DNA from: Candidatus Poribacteria bacterium
GTDB taxonomy: Bacteria > Poribacteria > WGA-4E > WGA-3G
Direction: 5' to 3'
Length of the DNA stretch: 57,621 bases
NCBI GenBank assembly: GCA_026706025.1
Contig: JAPOZO010000021.1
Location: 1-57,621, forward strand
Within the stretch, counting starts at the first letter, position 1, and the number at the start of each line of letters is the position of its first letter. This document shows, in pieces, positions 1-8,701 of this stretch. The position numbers and the translations under genes were made by a program. The notes beneath the pieces are model-generated. The model ran no database searches. It worked only from the letters and a program-made list of their open reading frames with translations, and had not been told where the DNA came from.

Positions 1-1326
1 ACCTTGAAAATCAACGAAGGTGATGTCATAATTATCGGTAAGGTGATTATCACTGGACTCGAAAAAACCAATGAACACGTCGTTAAACGCGAATTGGATT
101 TTTTGGGGATCGAGTCCGATGAACTCTTAGACGTGAAATCTTTGCGAAAAGCACGCCAGCGTTTGTTCCAGATGGGGTCTTTCATCCGGGCTGTTGACTT
201 TGTGCCGAGTGATACTGATGAAGAAAATCGAAAAGATTTAAGGGTGAATATCGCTGAAACACCGCGAACCGGAATGCTGAGCCTTGGCGGCGGTTATGGC
301 AGCGAAGGCGGGATCTTTGGCACTGCTGAGGTCGGACAAAACAATCTCCTCGGACGCGCCTATCGGATCCACCTGAAAGGTGAATTAGGCACGCGGGACC
401 ATCATACAGCCGAACTCAGTTTTGGAACGCCTTGGGTTTTTGGGACACCCACCCGGCTTAACGCACGCATCTACGATAATCGACGTTTCCGACGCTATTA
501 CGGAACCGTCGGGGCTTTATATAACCGAGCAAATCCTAATTATCGATACGATAGATACGTTTGGGGGCGACGCGGCGCGTCCGTAACACTGGGGCGTCCA
601 ATCGCCTATGATATTGATCTGTCCGTCCGGCTTCGGAATGAACATGTTGAAGCGCATAACCCCGATGCCGAATTGATTAACCGCTCTACGCGGAGTATTC
701 TCTTTGCCGTTGGCAGAGATACTCGGGACTATCGAACCTCTTTGTATGATCCGACAGCGGGCGCATCCCATACACTCTCCTATGAGTACTCGGGCGGAAT
801 CTTAGGCGCAGATAATGAGTTCCAGAAATACTCCGCAGATACCAGTTGGTTCTATAGCGGTTGGTGGAACCATGTCATTGCTGTACATGCACGCGCTGGC
901 TATATGGTCAGTAAAAGCACTGATTCCTACTTCTTATTTTATGAACGCTTTTTCCTCGGCGGCGTAGATACCGTTCGCGGCTACGAAGACTATGAAATTT
1001 ACCCTGATCCTAAGAAATCGGATGACCCTAATAAACCCGAAGCTTATAATCCTTACGGTGGTAATAAAGTCTTCTTCGCGAACTTTGAGTATCGGATTCC
1101 GGTTTCACAGCAGCTCACAGCAGCCCTATTTTTCGATATAGGACAAGTGTGGGATGAAAATGTGCCAAATCCGTTTAGTCAAATTAACATGAAAAAAGGC
1201 CTCGGCGTTGAAGCCCGACTCAACATGTTCGGCATGTTAGCCCGGTTAGGGTGGGGCTACGGTTTAGATCGCCTTGGCGGGGAACCGGCAGGTAAATTCC
1301 ATTTCACGATCGGGCCCGGGTTCTAA
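1..1326 (+). CDS. bamA: BamA/Omp85 outer-membrane assembly factor, C-terminal part (5' end outside window)
   Basis: BamA folds and inserts beta-barrel proteins in the outer membrane. The frame is open to the window edge, so this is the C-terminal 440 or so residues of a longer protein. Residues about 10-85 form a POTRA repeat (GKVIITGLEKTNEHVVKREL, then LRKARQRLFQMGSF). The rest is a 16-strand-type barrel rich in alternating aromatic residues. It carries the family's loop-6 motif VRGY near residue 324 and ends in a C-terminal Phe, as barrel proteins do. The downstream ompH and lpxD genes are the usual partners of bamA in Gram-negative genomes, which supports the call. The TTG at position 4 is only the first possible start inside the window and is not the true start. 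Family assignment is firm; a TamA-like paralogue is unlikely given the neighbours. Confidence 0.92.
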   Translation, partial: TLKINEGDVIIIGKVIITGLEKTNEHVVKRELDFLGIESDELLDVKSLRKARQRLFQMGSFIRAVDFVPSDTDEENRKDLRVNIAETPRTGMLSLGGGYGSEGGIFGTAEVGQNNLLGRAYRIHLKGELGTRDHHTAELSFGTPWVFGTPTRLNARIYDNRRFRRYYGTVGALYNRANPNYRYDRYVWGRRGASVTLGRPIAYDIDLSVRLRNEHVEAHNPDAELINRSTRSILFAVGRDTRDYRTSLYDPTAGASHTLSYEYSGGILGADNEFQKYSADTSWFYSGWWNHVIAVHARAGYMVSKSTDSYFLFYERFFLGGVDTVRGYEDYEIYPDPKKSDDPNKPEAYNPYGGNKVFFANFEYRIPVSQQLTAALFFDIGQVWDENVPNPFSQINMKKGLGVEARLNMFGMLARLGWGYGLDRLGGEPAGKFHFTIGPGF

Positions 1327-1514
1327 ATAGTTTGAGTAGTAATATTGAGCAGAATAGAAAAATTTCGGATAGATACACTATCTGTCTAAACGCCTCGCTA
1401 ACGAGAGTGGGGTACTTATAGGCAAGCTTATAAACTTAAATAGTTGGCGGCAAATGCCAGAAATTAAGGAGATAAGCCTACTAATTTCTTTCTCAAAGGA
1501 AGGGATCTTACATT

Positions 1515-2078
1515 ATGAAGTCATTTCGGTTGGGTGCTTGTAGAGCACATCTAACTATATTAATTATCTCTATCGCCGCTTTCTGCTTTAGTCCTGGAAG
1601 TATTGGACAGGAAGCCTTCAAAATCGGGGTCGTGAACACAGAAGAGGTCCTAAAAGGATCTGCAGCAGCCACGAAGGCAACCGAAACGCTCAGAGCAGCA
1701 GGCGAAAAACTTCAGAAAAAGTTGGAAAAAATAGGCCAAGAAATCGTTATCCTGCAAGAGAAGAAAACCAAAACGGAACTCTTCGTTGAAGAAGCACAGA
1801 CTGCGGATTTAAACAACGAAATCCTCCAGAAACAGCAGGAGTACCAACGCGAACGAGAAGTGGGTCAACAAGCACTCCTTGAAAAAGAGCGGGAATTGCT
1901 GGAACCCATTTACAAAAGTCTTGAAGACCTGATTATCAAAGTCGGTAAAGACGACAACTATGACATCATTCTCGAAAAACGGCTCATCACGCTTTATGTG
2001 AAAGAAGAATACGATCTAACAAAGCGGTTAACCGACTTAATGAATGAAGATGGCGAAAATGGCGAAAATCCTGAATAA
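1515..2078 (+). CDS. OmpH/Skp-like periplasmic chaperone
   Basis: 187 aa. An N-terminal signal peptide has a hydrophobic core (LTILIISIAAFCFSPGSIG) and probable cleavage before about residue 32. It is followed by the family's opening beta strand (FKIGVVNTEEVLKGSAAA) and a long charged coiled coil rich in Lys and Glu, the tentacle of Skp. A C-terminal strand (YDIILEKRLITLYVKEEYDLT) closes the body domain. Skp holds unfolded barrel proteins in the periplasm for the BAM complex. Length and position directly after bamA and before lpxD match the family. The start is the ATG preceded by AAGGAAGGG about 8 nt upstream. Confidence 0.88.
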   Translation: MKSFRLGACRAHLTILIISIAAFCFSPGSIGQEAFKIGVVNTEEVLKGSAAATKATETLRAAGEKLQKKLEKIGQEIVILQEKKTKTELFVEEAQTADLNNEILQKQQEYQREREVGQQALLEKERELLEPIYKSLEDLIIKVGKDDNYDIILEKRLITLYVKEEYDLTKRLTDLMNEDGENGENPE

Positions 2079-2158
2079 CGCTACACGCATCGCCTCAACT
2101 CCGTAGTATGAATGTAAAACGAATCAAATCCACGGAGAAAGGATTAGGGTAAGTACCT

Positions 2159-3205
2159 ATGAAACTCAAAGAAATTTGTGAACACCTCAATGGAGATCTC
2201 TCTGGCGATGGTGAGATTGAAATTACAGGAGTTTCTGGAATCAAAGAGGCACTCCCGACTCAGATTACTTTTGTTGCCAATCCGAAGTATCTCGCCGCTA
2301 TAGCGACAACCCAAGCCGCTGCTATTATTATTGGGCACGGTGTATCCGGCAATGGAAAGCCGACGATCCGGGTAGATAATCCTTACTGGGCTTTCGTTAA
2401 AGTTTTGGAAATGTTCTCATGGGACAAAAACCCTCGCGCACTTCCAGGAGTTGATGAGACAGCAATTTTAGGTGAGAACGTCAAACTCGGTGAGCGCGTC
2501 TCAATTCAAGCGTTTACTTACATTGCTGACAATGTTGAGATCGGCGATGATACCGTCATTCAACCGTTCGTCTATATCGGCGAAGGCACTAAAATTGGGG
2601 CTGATGGGCTTATCTATCCGCACGTTAATATTCGAGAAGAGGTAACCATCGGCGATCGCGTGATTATCCATTGTGGGGCTGTTATCGGGAGTGACGGTTT
2701 TGGGTTCGCACCCGTCAGCAACCGACATCACAAAATTCCGCAGATTGGGACTGTCGTTATTGAAGATGATGTTGAAATTGGTGCCAATACTACCATTGAT
2801 AGAGCAACGCTTTCTGAAACGCTCATCAAACGTGGCACAAAGTTAGATAATCTTGTCCAAATCGCACACAACGTTGTGATCGGTGAGGACTGCTGTCTCG
2901 CCGCACAAGTTGGAATCGCGGGGAGTACAACGCTCGGAGACCGGGTCAATATCGCAGGACACGGCGGTGCTGCAGGACATCTGACGCTCGGGGATGATAG
3001 CGTCGTTTACGCGAAATCCGCAGTTACAAAGGATATGCCTGCCGGGAGCCATCTCTCTGGATTTCCAGCGCGACCCCATAAACAGGAATTACGAATTCAC
3101 GCCGCAACTCGAAAACTGCCAGACCTGCTCCCTGAATTCGCAAAACTCCAGAAACGCGTAGAAGAACTCGAAGCAAAAATTCAAGAATTGGAGGACGCAT
3201 CGTAG
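2159..3205 (+). CDS. lpxD: UDP-3-O-(3-hydroxyacyl)glucosamine N-acyltransferase LpxD
   Basis: 348 aa, the usual length. LpxD adds the second hydroxyacyl chain to UDP-glucosamine in lipid A synthesis, in the cytoplasm. The N-terminal uridine-binding domain (residues 1-95) includes the typical GVSGIKEA and TFVANPKY segments. Residues about 100-310 are a left-handed beta helix of hexapeptide repeats (VEIGDDTVIQPFVYIGEGTK and following). The HNVVIGEDCCLAAQVGIAG region carries the catalytic His of the family. A C-terminal helix rich in Lys and Glu ends the protein. It shows that the organism can make lipid A-type lipopolysaccharide, which matters given the archaeal-type lipid genes just downstream. 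Confidence 0.95.
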   Translation: MKLKEICEHLNGDLSGDGEIEITGVSGIKEALPTQITFVANPKYLAAIATTQAAAIIIGHGVSGNGKPTIRVDNPYWAFVKVLEMFSWDKNPRALPGVDETAILGENVKLGERVSIQAFTYIADNVEIGDDTVIQPFVYIGEGTKIGADGLIYPHVNIREEVTIGDRVIIHCGAVIGSDGFGFAPVSNRHHKIPQIGTVVIEDDVEIGANTTIDRATLSETLIKRGTKLDNLVQIAHNVVIGEDCCLAAQVGIAGSTTLGDRVNIAGHGGAAGHLTLGDDSVVYAKSAVTKDMPAGSHLSGFPARPHKQELRIHAATRKLPDLLPEFAKLQKRVEELEAKIQELEDAS

Positions 3206-3478
3206 CGGCATTTTTGATCTATGAAGCCTGCTCATTTTTTCAAAATACGCCGCGTACCTCACCCATATCCTGCTGTCAGGTACACTTGGGTTTCCCTGCT
3301 CTGTACGCCCCTACCACCTAAAACAGATACCCATTGCCAAATTGATGTGAAAATGCTCTCGGTTCGGGTAGTGTTCTCTTTTCATCTAATCTTCGGGTTA
3401 GCTATCCCTGTCTTCAGGTAGGGAGGAAAGCCCATTTCCATAAATACACTCGCTCACTGACGATCAAGGATCTAAAAA

Positions 3479-4327
3479 ATGAAAACGCTGTTCGCGTATC
3501 TTGAACTGGCGCGTCCTCTTAACGGAATTATCGCTTTTATCTCCGCGTGGCTTGGCGGGATGTTCGCCAACCAAGGCACGATCGAAAATCTTGTTGACAT
3601 TCGGCTTTGGTTGGTTTCTATCGCCGCATTCGTCATGCTTTCGGCGGGAAACGCCATAAACGATTATTGCGATTATAAGATTGACCAAATTAATCGTCCA
3701 CGGCGACCACTACCTTCTGGACGCATTCGGCGCGTAGATGCCCTGATTTTCGCTATTATCCTTGTTATCATCGGCATCTATTTGGGAACGCTTATTAATA
3801 GAAACGCAACAGCGATTGCTATTCTCGTATTCGTCGCACTCGCAAGTTACGCGATTTGGCTGAAACGTATACCGTTTATCGGTAACTTAGTCGTCAGCGG
3901 TTTAACCGCTTTAACCTTTATCTCTGGTGGTGTCGCTATAGAATCAGGGCAAGGGACACTGATTCCAGCAATCTTTGCCTTTCTGTTCACAGCGGCCCGG
4001 GAAATCATCAAAGACCTTGAAGATACAGAAGGCGACTTGAAAAACAGTGTGAAAACACTCGCGATTCTCAACCCGAAACTCGCTGTAAAGACTGCTATCG
4101 GTTTCATGGTGTTGGTTATTCTATTCAGTCCGATCCCTTATCTATTTGGGGCGTACTCTTGGCATTATCTGTTGGTAGTTGTACTCGGAGTTGATTTAGT
4201 CCTTATCGGATTGGTAATTCGCTTATTGCGGGACGCTTCCAGAGAAAGTTGTGCCGCCATCCAACGCTGGATGAAGTGGGATATATTTGTCGGACTCGGC
4301 GCAATCTACCTCGGAACGTTTTTATGA
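3479..4327 (+). CDS. UbiA-family prenyltransferase, digeranylgeranylglyceryl-phosphate synthase-like
   Basis: 282 aa polytopic membrane protein with about eight hydrophobic segments. Two Asp-rich prenyl-diphosphate/Mg sites are present: NDYCDYKIDQINRPRRPLPS (about residues 60-80) and REIIKDLEDTEGD (about residues 164-176). The NRPxRPLPSG and REIIKDxED signatures are those of the DGGGP synthase branch of UbiA, which adds the second geranylgeranyl chain to geranylgeranylglyceryl phosphate. Other UbiA enzymes (menaquinone, heme O, chlorophyll) share the fold, so substrate is inferred. The inference is strengthened by a GGGP synthase family gene 1.4 kb downstream. The stop overlaps the next gene's ATG (ATGA at 4324-4327), implying translational coupling. 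Confidence 0.8.
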   Translation: MKTLFAYLELARPLNGIIAFISAWLGGMFANQGTIENLVDIRLWLVSIAAFVMLSAGNAINDYCDYKIDQINRPRRPLPSGRIRRVDALIFAIILVIIGIYLGTLINRNATAIAILVFVALASYAIWLKRIPFIGNLVVSGLTALTFISGGVAIESGQGTLIPAIFAFLFTAAREIIKDLEDTEGDLKNSVKTLAILNPKLAVKTAIGFMVLVILFSPIPYLFGAYSWHYLLVVVLGVDLVLIGLVIRLLRDASRESCAAIQRWMKWDIFVGLGAIYLGTFL

Positions 4328-5544
4328 TAAACTATGATAAAATCATCGCTTTCTTAGAAAGAGAAAACTCGGATGCTGAGGAAGTCTCTCGCTTTAAACA
4401 GGCGTACCATACCTTTTCTAAGACAGGTGAATGGCACCGTCCGTATCAGGTACTTACCGCAGGTTGGCAGAAACTTGATGGCGTTTTACTGATGACCCCA
4501 GAGGATGTCTTTGATGCCGATTATCGGGTCTACCTCACTGCTACAACCGAACGAAGTTTGAGAGAACTACTCTTGGCTTTTCCAAGACGATACACTGGAA
4601 TGTTCCACCCAACAGAAAAGTGGATGGACAACGGAATACACGATGTCTTAGAAGGTGAGTTTGTTCATACGGATGATGGCACATTTTATCAAGGTGTTAA
4701 ACGAGGGAGTGGGGCAGTCGTAGAACAACGGACGATCTCTAAACGCAAAGATGCAATTGCTGCGGATATGCGTAAATTAGCCACCTTGAAGGGGAAACTT
4801 GAGTCTTCGCAATTTGTTGTTGAAGGAGATCTGATGGTAGAACGAGCAGTTAAAGACGGTTTGCCTATCGAGAAAATCCTTTATACGACTGCCCTACTTG
4901 AAGCATCGGAAGGACAAAGCCTTTTAAAGAGCGCATCTGCCGATAATATTTCCTGCTATCAAGTTAACGATGGTGTGATGGGTTCAGTCACTACAACCCG
5001 TCCCGTGCCACCAGTTATCGCATCGGTATACTTTAACTTTCGGGACTTTTTGTCAGAATCAGGTAAATCTAATTTCCACTTTAATCCGGGATGCACAATG
5101 CTCATTGCGGAGAACATCGCGAACCCAGACAATTTAGGTATGACATTACGGACAGCAGATGCAGTCGGAGTGTCTGCTGTCTTGCTGAGTCGTATAGGCG
5201 CAAGCCCGTTCCATAAAAATTGTGTACGCGCGTCACGGGGCGCGGTTGGACGTTTGCCGTTGTACCATGCTACAGATATCGGTGCCGCGATTGAGACACT
5301 GCGTCTCTCCGGTTGGAATGTGTTAGGTGGAACATCTAATGCTGAGAAAGATCTCTACGCTATGAAGTTCTCACTACCTACCGCTATCGTTGTTGGCAAT
5401 GAAAATACAGGGGTGTCTATAGAAACGCGAGCATCTTGCACAGAACTCGTCCGTATTCCGATGGCATCTGGACAATCATCGCTCAATGTAGGGGTCGCAG
5501 CAGGTGTGCTTCTCTATGAGTTAGCGCGACAGCGTAGCATTTGA
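4324..5544 (+). CDS. TrmH/SpoU-family RNA 2'-O-methyltransferase with extra N-terminal domain
   Basis: 406 aa. Residues about 1-150 are an extension I do not recognise. Next comes a small SpoU substrate-binding domain (SQFVVEGDLMVERAVKDG, about 160-240). The C-terminal SPOUT knot domain (about 258-406) has the diagnostic NIANPDNLGMTLRTADAVG, the VVGNENTGVS loop and PMASGQSSLNVGVAAGVLLY, which bind SAM and RNA. It probably methylates a ribose in rRNA or tRNA; the target cannot be told. The start chosen is the ATG that overlaps the UbiA gene's stop. A longer reading from 4249 would run 79 bases into that gene. Typical TrmH-like proteins are 240-280 aa, so the 150-residue N-terminus is unusual. 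Confidence 0.87.
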   Translation: MINYDKIIAFLERENSDAEEVSRFKQAYHTFSKTGEWHRPYQVLTAGWQKLDGVLLMTPEDVFDADYRVYLTATTERSLRELLLAFPRRYTGMFHPTEKWMDNGIHDVLEGEFVHTDDGTFYQGVKRGSGAVVEQRTISKRKDAIAADMRKLATLKGKLESSQFVVEGDLMVERAVKDGLPIEKILYTTALLEASEGQSLLKSASADNISCYQVNDGVMGSVTTTRPVPPVIASVYFNFRDFLSESGKSNFHFNPGCTMLIAENIANPDNLGMTLRTADAVGVSAVLLSRIGASPFHKNCVRASRGAVGRLPLYHATDIGAAIETLRLSGWNVLGGTSNAEKDLYAMKFSLPTAIVVGNENTGVSIETRASCTELVRIPMASGQSSLNVGVAAGVLLYELARQRSI

Positions 5545-5569
5545 CAAATCGCCAAAAATATGGTACAAT
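5541..5569 (+). promoter_or_regulatory. Sigma-70 promoter for the GGGP synthase gene
   Basis: TTGACA (5541-5546), 17-nt spacer, TACAAT (5564-5569) with an extended -10 TGG just upstream. The -35 overlaps the stop codon of the methyltransferase gene. The predicted transcript start near 5577 gives a leader of about 200 nt that carries a MITE-like repeat before the TTG start. Confidence 0.75.
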
Positions 5570-5635
5570 TCTAAAAGAGTCGGCTGCGCGCAAACCCGTA
5601 AAAAAATACCAGTTTGCAAGCCAAAATTTAACGAT

Positions 5636-5761
5636 TGTGGTGAAGCCTATAAATAAGTGGACATCTTTGTAGCATAAACTGTTAGTTTGTGCCAGTCTGA
5701 ATGCCTGTTATAGGTATTCAGACTGTTTGAAAGTGCCCTATTAATTATAGGTTTTACTATA
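5636..5761 (+). repeat. MITE-A copy 1
   Basis: About 126 bp. The right end is GGTTTTACTATA; the left end is an imperfect inverted match best seen in the copy at 29391 (TATAGTGAAGCC). Inside is a strong hairpin: CAGTCTGAATGCC, loop TGTTATA, GGTATTCAGACTG. It also carries the 28-bp core beginning TTTGTAGCATAAACTG. The same element recurs at 12580-12676 (truncated) and 29391-29522. No coding capacity. Confidence 0.8.
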
Positions 5762-5776
5762 AATGAAAAGGACACA

Positions 5777-6529
5777 TTGCATTTGAGGTCAAATTGGGTT
5801 CTGGACCACTTTAACGAAGTACTGAAAAAGCATAACGCTGGCTATTTTGTTTTAATCGATCCGGAGCAGTGTGAGGTCGCTAAATGCGCTAAACTCGCAC
5901 GGGAGATTGAGAAGGCTGGCGCAGATGCAATTTTGTTAGGCGGCAGTTTTTTAACCAACGATTTGCATCCAATTGCGAAAGCACTTAAACAGGAGACAGA
6001 ACTCCCTGTTGTGCTTTTCCCCGGTGATTCAATGCACCTTACGCCGCATGCAGACGCGATTCTCTATATCAGCCTGATCAGTGGACGCAACCCTAACTAT
6101 CTCATTGGCGAACAAGTTAAGGCAGCACCGTGGATACTGCGCTATGCCCTTAAACCTATCCCGACCGGCTATATGCTTATTGAGAGTGGTAATCGAACCA
6201 CTGTTGAATTTATGAGCGGGACGGCACCTATTCCGCGTGATAAGCCAGATATCGCCGGACCGCATGCATTAGCTGCAGAATACCTCGGCATGCAGATGGT
6301 GTATTTAGAGGCTGGCAGCGGCGCAGCACATGCTGTGCCAGACGAGATGATCTCCGCAGTGAAAAACCAAATTAGTATCCCATTAATCGTTGGTGGCGGT
6401 ATCCGCACACCGAAAATCGCTGGAAAAAAAGTAGAGGCTGGTGCTGATTTCATCGTCACTGGCAATGTACTTGAAGAAAATGGTTCCTTTGAATTGATGA
6501 GAGATTTTGCCAACGCTGTTCACGGTTAG
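5777..6529 (+). CDS. Geranylgeranylglyceryl-phosphate synthase family protein (GGGPS)
   Basis: 250 aa TIM-barrel prenyltransferase of the PcrB/GGGPS family. It joins a polyprenyl diphosphate to sn-glycerol-1-phosphate, the first committed step of archaeal-type ether lipids. Family motifs: FVLIDPEQ near the N-terminus, GGSFLT, LFPGDSMHLTPHADAILY, SLISGRNPNYLIGEQVKAAP, YLEAGSGA (phosphate and prenyl site), VGGGIRTP and TGNVLEEN. The length matches the bacterial/archaeal group with about 250 residues rather than the 230-residue Bacillus PcrB. The start is TTG at 5777 with AAAAGGA upstream; TTG at 5783 is an alternative and no in-frame ATG precedes it. It sits near the DGGGP-synthase-like gene, so the two probably act in sequence. 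Chain length of the substrate cannot be read from sequence. Confidence 0.9.
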   Translation: MHLRSNWVLDHFNEVLKKHNAGYFVLIDPEQCEVAKCAKLAREIEKAGADAILLGGSFLTNDLHPIAKALKQETELPVVLFPGDSMHLTPHADAILYISLISGRNPNYLIGEQVKAAPWILRYALKPIPTGYMLIESGNRTTVEFMSGTAPIPRDKPDIAGPHALAAEYLGMQMVYLEAGSGAAHAVPDEMISAVKNQISIPLIVGGGIRTPKIAGKKVEAGADFIVTGNVLEENGSFELMRDFANAVHG

Positions 6530-6592
6530 AATATAGTTTTACGCGTGCTTTTCAAACACGCATTTAAAGTAAAACCCGAAAATATGTTTACA

Positions 6593-6623
6593 CTTGTAGC
6601 ATAGGAGACCGTTAGCCTGTGCC
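6593..6623 (+). repeat. Solo copy of the TTTGTAGCAT core repeat
   Basis: A variant of the 28-bp core (CTTGTAGCATAGGAGACCGT, then TAGCCTGTGCC) without the rest of MITE-A or MITE-B. It lies in the leader of grpE, 52 bases before its start. A hairpin-like GCGTGCTTTTCAAACACGC is at about 6543-6561. Confidence 0.6.
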
Positions 6624-6674
6624 GTGACAAGTTCACATACTGAATCTACTACAAAAAAATAAAGGGAAGTCATA

Positions 6675-7526
6675 ATGGCTGAAGTTAAAGAGATACACAT
6701 AAAGGCGGAAGTGGAAGAGGCTTCAGATAACGATTCCACCGACAATAAAGAGACTAAAGAAAAAACGCTTGTCACGCGCATGCGAGAAATCGCGGAGGTG
6801 GCTCTTGATACGATCAAGTCGGAAGTCAAACAAGAAATCGAAGAACGTATTTCTCCTGTTGAAGAGACTGCTACCAATCTTACATCGGAGGTAAAGAAAG
6901 AGGTAGAGGCAATTGTCCAACGCGTTCGGGATCAATACGAAACGGAGCGCGAAGAACTATTGCGTGCAGAAATTGATAAAGAGGTAGAAGCAGCCGTACA
7001 AGCAGTTCATGAAGAATACAAAGGCGAACGTGATCGGCTGCTACGGACAGCGGCAGAAGCTGAGAATACCAAAAAACGCTTACAAACCGATTATCAGCGG
7101 CAACTTAAGTTCGCGAACGAAGGGATACTTGAGGGGATGGTCCCGGTGTTGGATAGCTTGGATGCCGCAATTAAAAGCGTGACTGAGAAAGTTCAAGAAA
7201 ACACTGTCTCACCGGCGTTCACAACCTTTAATGAGGGGGTGCAACTGGTTCACAAACAGTTGCTGGATGCACTCAAAATCCACGGATTAGTGCCAATCGT
7301 AGCCGTTGGTGAAACATTTGATCCAAATCAGCACGAGGCACTCCTTGTTACCCCATCAGATGATGTGCCCGAGGGGAAAGTGATTGAAGAGTTCCGGGGC
7401 GGTTATATGTTACATACCCGTGTGCTACGCGCCTCACAAGTAGTCGTTTCACAGGGACCGGCTAAAGAAGAAGAAACATCGAACGAAACCGCGGACGATA
7501 CGCATGAAACTGACGCTGCCGAATAG
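6675..7526 (+). CDS. grpE: GrpE nucleotide exchange factor with long N-terminal coiled coil
   Basis: 283 aa against about 170-210 for typical GrpE. The conserved GrpE core lies in the last 165 residues: TKKRLQTDYQRQLKFANEGI helix, VPVLDSLDAAI, then the beta domain with GETFDPNQHEALL and the family's closing GYMLHTRVLRASQVVVS. GrpE releases ADP from DnaK in the chaperone cycle. Residues about 1-115 are a highly charged coiled coil containing a near repeat of 28 residues (KEVEAIVQRVRDQYETEREE at about 74, then KEVEAAVQAVHEEYKGERDR at about 102). The gene is 18 bases upstream of dnaJ, so the two are surely co-transcribed. DnaK itself is not in the window. Confidence 0.93.
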   Translation: MAEVKEIHIKAEVEEASDNDSTDNKETKEKTLVTRMREIAEVALDTIKSEVKQEIEERISPVEETATNLTSEVKKEVEAIVQRVRDQYETEREELLRAEIDKEVEAAVQAVHEEYKGERDRLLRTAAEAENTKKRLQTDYQRQLKFANEGILEGMVPVLDSLDAAIKSVTEKVQENTVSPAFTTFNEGVQLVHKQLLDALKIHGLVPIVAVGETFDPNQHEALLVTPSDDVPEGKVIEEFRGGYMLHTRVLRASQVVVSQGPAKEEETSNETADDTHETDAAE

Positions 7527-7544
7527 AGCATAGGAAGGATAGTT

Positions 7545-8666
7545 ATGATGCAAAAACGCGACTACTATGAGGTTTTGGATGTCAATCGAGATGCTGACGA
7601 GGACGACATAAAAAAGGCTTATCGTAAACTCGCCATCCAATTTCACCCAGATAAAAATCCTGACAACAAAGAAGCCGAAGATAAATTCAAGGAAGCAACA
7701 GAGGCTTATGAAGTCCTCCGTGATGCTGAGAAACGGCAGCAGTACGATAGATTCGGTCATGCTGGACTCGAAGGTATGGGAACCGATTTTGGTGGCGTCG
7801 GTGTGAATTTGGATGATATTTTCGGCGATGTTTTTGGCGACCTCTTCGGTGGACTCGGTGGCAGGCAACGCACCCCGAAACGTGGACGCAGTTTACAATA
7901 TAACCTTGGGGTAACACTCGAAGATGTCATTCATGGTAAGCAGGTCACGCTTCAGGTGCCACGTGTTGAAAACTGCACGGAGTGCGATGGCAGCGGGGCG
8001 AAGAAGGGAACACGAGCCATAACCTGTCCGCAATGCCACGGCAGAGGGCAAATCAGTCAATCGCAAGGCTTCTTTACTATGTCCCGTACCTGTTCACAGT
8101 GTCGTGGCGAAGGTGAAATCATTCAAGAACCCTGTCCAGCTTGCAGGGGGCAAGGACTTGTCCGAAATACGCGCGATATTAAACTCAATATTGACAAAGG
8201 GGTTGATAGCGGTTTTAAATACCAATTGCGCGGTGAAGGCGAGGTGGGTGCCAACGGCGCACCCCCCGGCGACCTATTTGTTGTCATCAACGTTGCTCCG
8301 CACGAACGCTTTGAACGCGACCGAAACGACCTCATTACATCCGCCAAAATTTCGTTCGTCCAAGCCACGCTCGGTGGGAAAATTGATGTTGAAGGTATTG
8401 ATGGACGCGAAGAGTTGCATATCCCACCGGGGACACAGTACGGGGCACAACTACGTATTCCCAACAAAGGCATCCCACATTATAAACGCTCCTATTCAGG
8501 TGATCTGGTGGTCGAAGTAGAAATTGAAACCCCAAAAAATCTCAACAGTGAGCAGCGTAGGAAGTTAGAAGAATTTGCGAAGTTACGCGGTGAATCCTTT
8601 CAGCACGAACACGGTGGATTTTGGGATAAACTGCTTGGGCGTCATGAAGACGAAGAACCCGAATAG
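7545..8666 (+). CDS. dnaJ: Chaperone DnaJ
   Basis: 373 aa, full length. The N-terminal J domain has the HPD motif (FHPDKNPDN, about residues 34-42) that triggers DnaK ATPase. A Gly-rich linker with [13 protein letters not shown] follows. Four CxxCxGxG zinc motifs come next ([32 protein letters not shown]), then the C-terminal client-binding domains. This is a type I (class A) DnaJ. Two adjacent ATGs (7545 and 7548) are possible starts. It follows grpE and precedes prmA, the same order as in many heat-shock operons. Confidence 0.97.
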   Translation: MMQKRDYYEVLDVNRDADEDDIKKAYRKLAIQFHPDKNPDNKEAEDKFKEATEAYEVLRDAEKRQQYDRFGHAGLEGMGTDFGGVGVNLDDIFGDVFGDLFGGLGGRQRTPKRGRSLQYNLGVTLEDVIHGKQVTLQVPRVENCTECDGSGAKKGTRAITCPQCHGRGQISQSQGFFTMSRTCSQCRGEGEIIQEPCPACRGQGLVRNTRDIKLNIDKGVDSGFKYQLRGEGEVGANGAPPGDLFVVINVAPHERFERDRNDLITSAKISFVQATLGGKIDVEGIDGREELHIPPGTQYGAQLRIPNKGIPHYKRSYSGDLVVEVEIETPKNLNSEQRRKLEEFAKLRGESFQHEHGGFWDKLLGRHEDEEPE

Positions 8667-8701
8667 AACGGATCGCTCAGTTTTTGAGGGGTACGTGAAA
8701 A

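Noticed and set aside
3221-3421. 66-aa + strand frame between lpxD and the UbiA gene
   Set aside because: No ribosome site, no recognisable domain or signal, and low-complexity Pro/Cys-rich reading of what looks like intergenic DNA. The whole gap 3206-3478 shows no clear feature.
7449-7868. 139-aa - strand frame opposite grpE/dnaJ
   Set aside because: Lies wholly opposite two certain genes; hydrophobic content arises from antisense of charged coiled coil.
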